From Adhaeribacter sp. (GTDB lineage Bacteria; Bacteroidota; Bacteroidia; Cytophagales; Hymenobacteraceae), in contig JAQBNV010000425.1 in the NCBI GenBank assembly GCA_028288395.1, positions 1 through 5,712 on the forward strand: DNA of 5,712 nucleotides. Direction: 5' to 3'. Shown piece after piece: positions 1 to 5,005 of the stretch; within the stretch, counting starts at the first letter, position 1, and every line of letters starts with the position of its first letter. Below the pieces are notes generated by a model that worked only from the letters and a program-made list of their open reading frames with translations, was not told where the DNA came from and searched no databases. The translations under genes and the position numbers were made by a program.

Positions 1-826
1 CCACAGCCACGCCACAGGCATTGGTATGTTTTAAAATGGCTACCGCCGGATCTTCCTGAAATTCATCTATCAGAGCCACGGCTGCATCCACGTCTACTAA
101 ATTATTATAAGACAACTGCTTGCCGTGCAACTGGTCGAATAAGGCGCCCAGATCGCCGTAAAAGACGCCTTGCTGGTGCGGGTTTTCGCCGTAACGCAGC
201 GGTGTGCTTTCGCGGAGGCTGTGTTTAAAATATTTACCTTCACCTCCGTTCAGGTAATTAAATATATGCGTATCGTAATGCGAGGAAATATCGAAGGCTT
301 TGGCGGCAAAGCGTTTGCGATCAGCCAGTTCGGTGCCGCCCTGGTTTTGTTGCAGCAGTTCCACCACCTCGGTATATTGTTCCTGCGACGAAACGACCAA
401 TACATCGTTAAAGTTTTTGGCGGCGGCCCGGATTAAGGAAATACCCCCAATATCAATCTTCTCAATCACATCGGCTTCCGCTGCCCCTGACTTAACGGTT
501 TCTTCAAAGGGATACAAATCTACTACCACCAAATCAATGGCCGGAATTTCATAAGTCTGTACTTCGGCCTGATCGGTTTCGTGGTCGCGGCGGTGCAGAA
601 TACCCCCGAAAACTTTTGGATGCAGGGTTTTTACCCGTCCGCCAAAGATGGCCGGATATTGCGTCAGGTCTTCTACCGCAATTACTTGTGCGCCTAAACC
701 TTCCAGGAAACTTTGGGTACCCCCGGTAGAATAAATAGTTACCCCTTGCGCTTTGAGTAGTTCTACAAGTGGTTCGAGGTTATCTTTATAATAAACCGAA
801 ATTAAAGCAGATTGAATTTTTTTCAT
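1..826 (-). CDS. purH: Bifunctional AICAR transformylase/IMP cyclohydrolase PurH, N-terminal part (3' end beyond window)
   Basis: PurH catalyses the last two steps of de novo purine synthesis in the cytoplasm: formylation of AICAR with 10-formyl-tetrahydrofolate, then ring closure to IMP. I translated the minus strand from the ATG at 824-826; the frame stays open to base 1, giving 275 residues of a protein usually about 505-535 long. The N-terminal MGS-like cyclohydrolase domain (about 1-140) carries STGGT (33-37), GGRVKTLHPK (62-71, with K66), DLYPF (103-107) and IDIGGISLIRAAAKN (124-138, with D125 and K137). The transformylase domain follows with LRYGENPHQ (210-218) and KHTNACG starting at K266-H267. 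K66, D125, K137, K266 and H267 fall at the same numbers as the catalytic residues I recall for human ATIC, which supports the chosen start. No Shine-Dalgarno sequence precedes it. The C-terminal half lies outside the window. The identification is firm. Confidence 0.97.
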   Translation of the reverse strand, partial: MKKIQSALISVYYKDNLEPLVELLKAQGVTIYSTGGTQSFLEGLGAQVIAVEDLTQYPAIFGGRVKTLHPKVFGGILHRRDHETDQAEVQTYEIPAIDLVVVDLYPFEETVKSGAAEADVIEKIDIGGISLIRAAAKNFNDVLVVSSQEQYTEVVELLQQNQGGTELADRKRFAAKAFDISSHYDTHIFNYLNGGEGKYFKHSLRESTPLRYGENPHQQGVFYGDLGALFDQLHGKQLSYNNLVDVDAAVALIDEFQEDPAVAILKHTNACGVAV

Positions 827-830
827 GATA

Positions 831-864
831 TTAAGCTGTTAGCTATTAGCTTTTAGTTATTAGC
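831..864. repeat. Degenerate TTAGC/TATTAGC tandem repeat before purH
   Basis: The plus strand shows successive imperfect units ending in TTAGC or TTAGT: TTAAGC, GTTAGC, TATTAGC, TTTTAGT and TATTAGC. On the purH sense strand this reads as GCTAATA-like units ending four bases before the ATG, so the repeat occupies the translation initiation region. The units are directly visible, but they are short and imperfect. I infer a low-complexity intergenic repeat of the kind scattered in some Bacteroidota genomes; no function is shown. Confidence 0.5.
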
Positions 865-916
865 CCGGTATAACCTATTTATAAAATAAAAAAGTATAAG
901 TAAGGCCGCAATTTCA

Positions 917-933
917 GGTGGTATAAAACCACC
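917..933. other. Small inverted repeat (6-bp stem, 5-nt loop)
   Basis: GGTGGT at 917-922 is perfectly complementary to ACCACC at 928-933, with the loop ATAAA. It lies between purN and purH and could form a small RNA hairpin in a purN-purH transcript. No T-run directly follows on either strand, so I do not call it an intrinsic terminator. It may be chance. Confidence 0.3.
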
Positions 934-1073
934 CGCTTTGTATGTAGTTTTAACTTATAAATAATGCCTGGCTGCGGGAATGTCCCAATTAAATTTTATA
1001 ATAAGTAGAATTCTCTCCCTTAAACTAACTGTTTGCCTGCGTAAAAATTATCAAGCAGATATATATTCACTCA

Positions 1074-1102
1074 CCTTATAACTCATAATCTCTAATTCAT
1101 AA
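1074..1102. repeat. Degenerate TCATAAT repeat after purN stop
   Basis: Just downstream of the purN stop codon the plus strand carries two copies of TCATAAT (1084-1090 and 1097-1103) in a TAACTCATAAT / TAATTCATAATT context. The second copy overlaps the first base of the stop codon. The stretch is AT-rich and partly self-complementary. It resembles the short ATTATGAATT-type repeats that I believe occur in intergenic regions of many Bacteroidota genomes; that comparison is from memory and untested. Confidence 0.4.
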
Positions 1103-1678
1103 TTAACTTAAAAGCTGTTCTACCACCCGGGGCAGATGCTCGTGTTCTAATTGCAAAACCCGGTCAGACAATATTTCGGCAGTATCGTTTTGCTGCACCG
1201 GGCAAAGTTGTTGGTAAATAGTAGCGCCCTGGTCGTAAAATTCGTTTACGTAGTGAATGGTAATGCCCGACTCTTTTTCCTGGTTATCCAGCACCGCCTG
1301 GTGCACGTGTAGGCCGTGCATGCCTTTGCCACCGTATTGGGGCAATATACCGGGATGAATATTTATAATTTGCTGTGGGAAAGCCTGGATAAAAGACACG
1401 GGCACCAACCATAAAAAACCGGCCAGTACCACCAGGTCGGGCTGATATGCTTTCACCTGCGCCAGCACGGTACCGTCCCGAAATTGTTCGCGGTTAAAGA
1501 TGTGGCCCGGCAGGTTAAAATTTTCGGCCCGTTGCAGCGCGTAAGCCGCCGGATTATTTGAGAACAGGGCCACTATCCTGATTTGCGGATGGTGCTGAAA
1601 ATATTCCATCAGGCGCTGGGCATTGCTACCGGAGCCCGAAGCAAATATTACCACACGTTTGTACAAGGTATCAGACAT
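1103..1678 (-). CDS. purN: Phosphoribosylglycinamide formyltransferase (GAR transformylase) PurN
   Basis: PurN transfers the formyl group of 10-formyl-tetrahydrofolate to glycinamide ribonucleotide, the third step of de novo purine synthesis, in the cytoplasm. The 191-residue product is of normal length (about 190-212). The N-terminal Rossmann-like phosphate-binding segment is FASGSGSN (12-19). AGFLWLVP (86-93) precedes the folate-binding core. The catalytic signature is NIHPGILP, with N106 and H108 matching the E. coli numbering, and YDQGATI supplies the catalytic aspartate (D149, equivalent to E. coli D144). GGKGMHG (116-122) replaces the proteobacterial PGLHTH-type loop and is, from memory, the usual Bacteroidota form. 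The ATG at 1676-1678 gives the family-typical N-terminus, and a TAnnTTTG element lies 21 bases upstream. purH follows on the same strand after 276 bases, so the two may share a transcript. All expected catalytic residues are present. Confidence 0.96.
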   Translation of the reverse strand: MSDTLYKRVVIFASGSGSNAQRLMEYFQHHPQIRIVALFSNNPAAYALQRAENFNLPGHIFNREQFRDGTVLAQVKAYQPDLVVLAGFLWLVPVSFIQAFPQQIINIHPGILPQYGGKGMHGLHVHQAVLDNQEKESGITIHYVNEFYDQGATIYQQLCPVQQNDTAEILSDRVLQLEHEHLPRVVEQLLS

Positions 1679-1890
1679 AGAACCCGGTTAAAAGAAGCGC
1701 AAATATAGAACATTATACCGGAGATTTCCTGTCCTGCTTCCGCAAAATATTAGCTATACCGGCGCTTTAGCCAGAATTACCCGGTTAAATATTGCGTCAA
1801 CTTCGTTGGGAATGCTACTCGGCAAAAATATTAAGAACCATTAAGTTTCGGTATTCCGCCCACAGACCGTTCTGAAAGCGGGTGGCTAAT
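1679..1890. other. Intergenic spacer between the CehA-like gene and purN
   Basis: This 212-base spacer lies downstream of the CehA-like stop codon and upstream of purN. It holds the putative purN -7 element (1700-1707), a second possible one (1823-1830) and an 11-base direct repeat ACCCGGTTAAA (1682-1692 and 1779-1789). I see no strong terminator hairpin for the CehA-like gene and no small gene with family-like features. Confidence 0.6.
1700..1707 (-). promoter_or_regulatory. Putative Bacteroidota -7 promoter element for purN
   Basis: On the minus strand this reads TATATTTG, a perfect match to the Bacteroidota sigma-A -7 consensus TAnnTTTG, ending 21 bases before the purN ATG. That spacing would give a 5' leader of roughly 15 bases. 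I see no clear TTTG-like -33 partner at the usual distance. A second match, TATTTTTG on the minus strand at 1823-1830, lies further upstream and is a weaker candidate. Confidence 0.5.
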
Positions 1891-3510
1891 TTACCGAAGT
1901 TTCTTTTCAAAGCTTTTTATCAGAAGGCGGGTTTCGGTTATCCGTCTTTCCAGGCCGGCCCGATAGTGCCAGGCCTGCTTTTCCGGATCAGCCGATTGGT
2001 GTTTAATTTCCTTTTTTAATTCCTGTAAGTATTGCCGGCTCCGTTTAAGGTAATGCGGTGCGGTAACCGGGTTATGAAATCCTTTACCATCTACATAAAC
2101 GTACACGGGGGTGGTATGAGCCGCTTGTTTCTCGTTGCCATAGCTCCGGGCTGCCAGCCAGACACCTTGTTCCGCCGGAATATCCAGCTCCAGGAAAAGA
2201 TGCTCCGGCGACTGACCGGCTTCGCGGGCGGTAACCCGACCAAGCACCTGACCGTGCCCAACAATTTCCAGCGTTTGCAAAGGCACTTGGGTGGCGTGTC
2301 CGTAAGCCTGAGCTGTAATGCGCAAGCGGGTGCCCTTGCTTACGGCCAGTTTATCGCCCGGCAATTGGTTATTCACCTTAAATATTAACTGCGGTCCGCT
2401 GGAAACATAAGTATGGCCGGCCGCCAACCCCGCTTTCCAGCGCTCATACGTTAATGGTTCTGGCACATAGGTATAAAAACGGGCATTGCCAATGCGGGCC
2501 GAACGCTCCGGTGGCCCCTTGTCGTGATCCTGACCACACCACGGGAAGTCGGAACCGGCAACGGCAGTAAGCGGAATGCCTAAATCCAGTAAGTGATAAT
2601 AATGATCGGTAATCAGAGGTTTATCGGAAGCACAAAACTGCAGGAGTTCCAGTAAATCTACTTTGCCCCGGAGGCCATCGAGTACCAGGCCGCGGTACCC
2701 ATGGAACGTCTGGGCCTGGTGGGCATAACCACCTACCCCGCCCAGGTCCCGGAGACGGTCAAATACCTTGTCATAATAGTAATATTCGTTTTTAAACCGG
2801 ACTCGGTCCGAAGCGCCAATGCCTATGACATGTCCTAGTTCCGGGGTACGGGGATCTTCCTGGCCGGTGGTTAGTAGATAATTTCCCCGCTGGTAAACCC
2901 CTTTATCGCCCCAGGCATACTGCTGGTAATAAGTTTCCCAGAAATCGCCCATGCGCAACATCACCCCTACATGAATATCTTCGGCCTGGGTCCAGGCCAG
3001 AAGCAGCGAATCTTCACGGGGCGAACGGCGGATATGAATGTGATCGTCGGCAGAATACCAGCCTTTGGCGGCCATATTTATCCACCGGGCTAATTTATAG
3101 TCGCCTTGGTAGGCCTCTCCTGCCCGGATTTCCAGTTCCTGCTGCTGCGCTATATATTCCGGACCTTTGGCAAGGGTTAGCAAATATTTGCCGGGTGCGA
3201 GGACCATGCTAAAACGGCCGGTTACATAAAAAGAACTGTCGGGCTGGTAACCGTAACCATCGGCATGATCCCACACCCCATACATCACGGCTACCGCTGC
3301 CCGGGGAAGCTGCTTTACGGCGTGCCCGTTCCGGCTGAGACGCACCCGCACTGGCGTTAACTGGCCGGTGCCACCATCAGTAACCTGCACATCCAGTTTA
3401 CCAGTCGCGGGGATTTGGGCTGCCCCTTCGCCAATCAGTACCAGCCAAACAAATAGTATAAAGCCGCCAGGAAATAACCGAAGAAGCGGGTCTGATTGGT
3501 GCATGGTCAT
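1891..3510 (-). CDS. Exported CehA/McbA-type PHP-fold metallohydrolase-like protein
   Basis: This 539-residue protein has an N-terminal signal peptide: a hydrophobic core at about 16-27 and a plausible cleavage after GAA at 29-31. I predict a periplasmic or envelope location. A beta-rich domain at about 36-140 resembles carboxypeptidase-regulatory-like folds. The PHP-type metal-binding domain follows: DDHIH (155-159, a DxHxH motif), GQE (216-218), GHVIGIG (226-232), GYAH (261-264), LLELLQF (286-292), AGSD (318-321) and TYVSSGP (367-373). This order matches the CehA/McbA group, named after carbaryl hydrolases. Most members are uncharacterised, so carbaryl activity should not be assumed. A C-terminal beta segment (about 375-475, with AHTTPVYVYVDG) and a charged helical tail (about 484-539) complete it. 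After GSD, FPW stands where a histidine often follows in PHP proteins. ATG 1 and ATG 3 are both possible starts. It is divergent from the DUF2264 gene. The substrate is unknown. Confidence 0.82.
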   Translation of the reverse strand: MTMHQSDPLLRLFPGGFILFVWLVLIGEGAAQIPATGKLDVQVTDGGTGQLTPVRVRLSRNGHAVKQLPRAAVAVMYGVWDHADGYGYQPDSSFYVTGRFSMVLAPGKYLLTLAKGPEYIAQQQELEIRAGEAYQGDYKLARWINMAAKGWYSADDHIHIRRSPREDSLLLAWTQAEDIHVGVMLRMGDFWETYYQQYAWGDKGVYQRGNYLLTTGQEDPRTPELGHVIGIGASDRVRFKNEYYYYDKVFDRLRDLGGVGGYAHQAQTFHGYRGLVLDGLRGKVDLLELLQFCASDKPLITDHYYHLLDLGIPLTAVAGSDFPWCGQDHDKGPPERSARIGNARFYTYVPEPLTYERWKAGLAAGHTYVSSGPQLIFKVNNQLPGDKLAVSKGTRLRITAQAYGHATQVPLQTLEIVGHGQVLGRVTAREAGQSPEHLFLELDIPAEQGVWLAARSYGNEKQAAHTTPVYVYVDGKGFHNPVTAPHYLKRSRQYLQELKKEIKHQSADPEKQAWHYRAGLERRITETRLLIKSFEKKLR

Positions 3511-3520
3511 CGCTGTTTGC

Positions 3521-3533
3521 CCTTAATTTAAGG
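3521..3533. promoter_or_regulatory. 13-bp palindrome just upstream of the CehA-like start
   Basis: CCTTAA-T-TTAAGG is a perfect palindrome with 6-bp arms and a single central base, ending 10 bases upstream of the CehA-like start codon. It overlaps GGATATCC (3532-3539), another perfect palindrome. The position suits an operator covering the initiation region. Palindromes this short and AT-rich also arise by chance, and no regulator gene is in the window. Confidence 0.3.
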
Positions 3534-3606
3534 ATATCCGGGAAATTAAGGAAAGAGATATTTTTATTTACCTACCCGGAATTTTTATGTAAGTTGGGCC
3601 GTCCGG

Positions 3607-3629
3607 GCTGGTTTGGCACTTTAACCAGC
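3607..3629. promoter_or_regulatory. 7-bp inverted repeat with 9-nt spacer in the divergent region
   Basis: GCTGGTT (3607-3613) is perfectly complementary to AACCAGC (3623-3629), with the nine-base spacer TTGGCACTT. It sits 74 bases before the DUF2264 start and 96 bases upstream of the CehA-like start. It could be a dimeric-regulator operator or a small hairpin. There is no following T-run, so it is not a terminator. Function is inferred from position only. Confidence 0.35.
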
Positions 3630-3703
3630 AACGATCCGGTTTAAAAAAGCCAGAACACCAGTAATATTTCTTTCATAAAGATAAGCAGCCAATATAATTA
3701 AAT

Positions 3704-4954
3704 ATGATTCGGAGAGATTTTATTAAAACCTCGGCCAGCTTAAGTATAGCCGGAGCGGTTACACCAGGAGCCGCCCTGTCGGTGATAGCTTCTGCCAAAG
3801 CCCCTGAGGACCGCCAGTTCTGGGTCGATACCCTCGTTAAAATTGCCCATCCGGTGTTAACGAATCTCAGTCAGGGCCAGCTGAAGAAAAATATGCCGGT
3901 AGAGTCGGTAAAGGGCCGGGAGCAGGACCGCCGGAACTATACCTATCTCGAAGCCTTCGGGCGGTTAATGGCAGGCATGGCACCTTGGCTGGAGCTAGGG
4001 AAGGATGCTACCCCGGAAGGTAAACGCCGGGCCCAATACCTCGAACTGGCACACCAGTCGCTGACGATGGCCGTTGATCCTAAATCGCCGGATTTCATGA
4101 ATTTTAACGCCGGTGGTCAACCGGTGGTAGATGCTGCCTTTTTGAGCCATGCCTTAATCCGGGCACCTAAAGAATTTTTGGGTAATATTGAAAGTAGTAC
4201 CCGGGCGCACCTCGTAAAGGCATTACAATCGTCGCGGGCCATTACACCCTACTACAGCAACTGGCTGCTGTTTAGTGCCATGGTGGAGATGGCGTTGCTT
4301 AAACTGGGCGAGCAATGGGATGGTATGCGCGTAGATTATGCTCTCAAATCGCACCAAAGCTGGTATAAAGGCGATGGCGTTTACGGCGACGGGCTGGAAT
4401 TTCACTTCGATTATTATAACAGCTACGTGATACAACCCATGCTGCTGGATATTTTGCAAGTACTAAGCCAGGTGCAGCCATCGCAGCAAAGTCTTTATCA
4501 GACGGTGCTGAAACGGGCCCAACGCTATGCGGCCATCCAGGAACGGTTGATCTCGCCCGAAGGCACTTTCCCGCCAATCGGGCGCTCACTGGCTTACCGG
4601 TTTGGGGCTTTTCAGTTACTGGCCCAGGTAGCGTTGCAACAAAAATTACCAACCGATATTATCCCGGCCCAGGTTAGAAGCGCACTTACCGCGGTAATAA
4701 AAAGAACCATGACGGCGCCGAATACTTTTGATAAGAGTAACTGGCTCACAATTGGGTTCAGCGGCCACCAGCCCAGCGTTGGGGAAACGTATATTTCTAC
4801 GGGTAGTTTGTATTTATGCTCCACCGGTTTGTTGCCCTTGGGTTTACCGGCAACAGATGCCTTCTGGACAGCGCCTGCGCAGGACTGGACTGCCAAAAAA
4901 GCCTGGGGCGGTTCTGATTTTAAAGCCGATCATGCGCTAACCGGACTAACGTAA
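3704..4954 (+). CDS. DUF2264 domain protein with Tat-like signal peptide (putative exported sugar-active enzyme)
   Basis: The 416-residue product matches what I know of the DUF2264 family over nearly its whole length. It begins with a twin-arginine-like signal, RRDFIKTSAS (3-12), a weakly hydrophobic stretch (about 10-28) and an AxA cleavage site at ASA (29-31), so export after folding is likely. Conserved blocks in order are YLEAFGRLMAGMAPWLEL (81-98), DPKSPDFMNF (125-134), QPVVDAAFLSHAL (139-151), SNWLLFSAMVE (185-195), GDGVYGDGLEFHFDYYNS (223-240), RYAAIQERLISPEGTFP (274-290), GRSLAYRFGAFQ (293-304) and TGSLYLCSTGLLPLGLP (366-382). The helical pattern fits an alpha/alpha-barrel fold like other polysaccharide-active enzymes. 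The acidic and aromatic GDG/EFHFDYYN segment looks like an active-site lining. I recall DUF2264 proteins being linked to a beta-glucuronidase family (GH154), but I cannot confirm that here. It is divergent from the CehA-like gene. The family call is firm; the reaction is not. Confidence 0.88.
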   Translation: MIRRDFIKTSASLSIAGAVTPGAALSVIASAKAPEDRQFWVDTLVKIAHPVLTNLSQGQLKKNMPVESVKGREQDRRNYTYLEAFGRLMAGMAPWLELGKDATPEGKRRAQYLELAHQSLTMAVDPKSPDFMNFNAGGQPVVDAAFLSHALIRAPKEFLGNIESSTRAHLVKALQSSRAITPYYSNWLLFSAMVEMALLKLGEQWDGMRVDYALKSHQSWYKGDGVYGDGLEFHFDYYNSYVIQPMLLDILQVLSQVQPSQQSLYQTVLKRAQRYAAIQERLISPEGTFPPIGRSLAYRFGAFQLLAQVALQQKLPTDIIPAQVRSALTAVIKRTMTAPNTFDKSNWLTIGFSGHQPSVGETYISTGSLYLCSTGLLPLGLPATDAFWTAPAQDWTAKKAWGGSDFKADHALTGLT

Positions 4955-5005
4955 ACGGTCTCATCTGGTCACCGGCAAGCCCGCTTTATACAATTTGCAG
5001 CTTAC
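4955..5005. other. Short convergent intergenic gap
   Basis: Only 51 bases separate the stop codons of the DUF2264 gene (plus) and the UbiA-family gene (minus). One would expect a bidirectional terminator, but I see no strong GC-rich hairpin followed by a T-run. CCGG occurs at both ends (4971-4974 and, across the boundary, inside the UbiA gene), and only a weak imperfect fold is possible. Confidence 0.6.

Larger units (their letters stand above)
827..1102. other. Intergenic spacer between purN and purH
   Basis: This 276-base AT-rich spacer holds no convincing gene. It contains a degenerate TTAGC/TATTAGC repeat right in front of the purH start (831-864), a small hairpin (917-933) and a degenerate TCATAAT repeat right after the purN stop (1074-1102). 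I found no perfect TAnnTTTG promoter element for purH on the minus strand. The nearest partial match, AAAAAGTA on the plus strand at 889-896, has one mismatch and is not called. Whether purH is read through from purN or has its own promoter cannot be decided from the sequence. Confidence 0.75.
3511..3703. promoter_or_regulatory. Divergent intergenic control region between the CehA-like and DUF2264 genes
   Basis: This 193-base region must hold the promoters of both divergent genes. I see two inverted repeats, at 3521-3533 and 3607-3629, and a direct repeat TTAAGGA (3528-3534 and 3546-3552, 18 bases apart). I found no perfect TAnnTTTG element pointing either way, so the promoters either diverge from consensus or use another sigma factor. 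Neither start has a Shine-Dalgarno sequence. Confidence 0.5.

Noticed and set aside
170..554. Two overlapping open frames on the plus strand
   Set aside because: They lie wholly antisense to purH, whose minus-strand translation carries clear catalytic motifs. Their predicted products are low-complexity and family-less.
917..933. Hairpin as intrinsic terminator of purN
   Set aside because: The stem is only 6 bp and no T-run follows directly; the nearest T-rich stretch on the minus strand is about 25 bases further on.
1682..1789. 11-base direct repeat ACCCGGTTAAA
   Set aside because: CCGGTTA-type words are frequent throughout this window, so two copies 97 bases apart are not convincing as a regulatory element.
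2032..2388. 118-codon open frame on the plus strand
   Set aside because: It is antisense to the C-terminal part of the CehA-like gene and shows no recognisable domain.
4223..4940. Several open frames inside the DUF2264 gene (three minus-strand, one plus-strand out of frame)
   Set aside because: The DUF2264 frame is supported by many conserved blocks across this span; the others look like by-products of its codon pattern.
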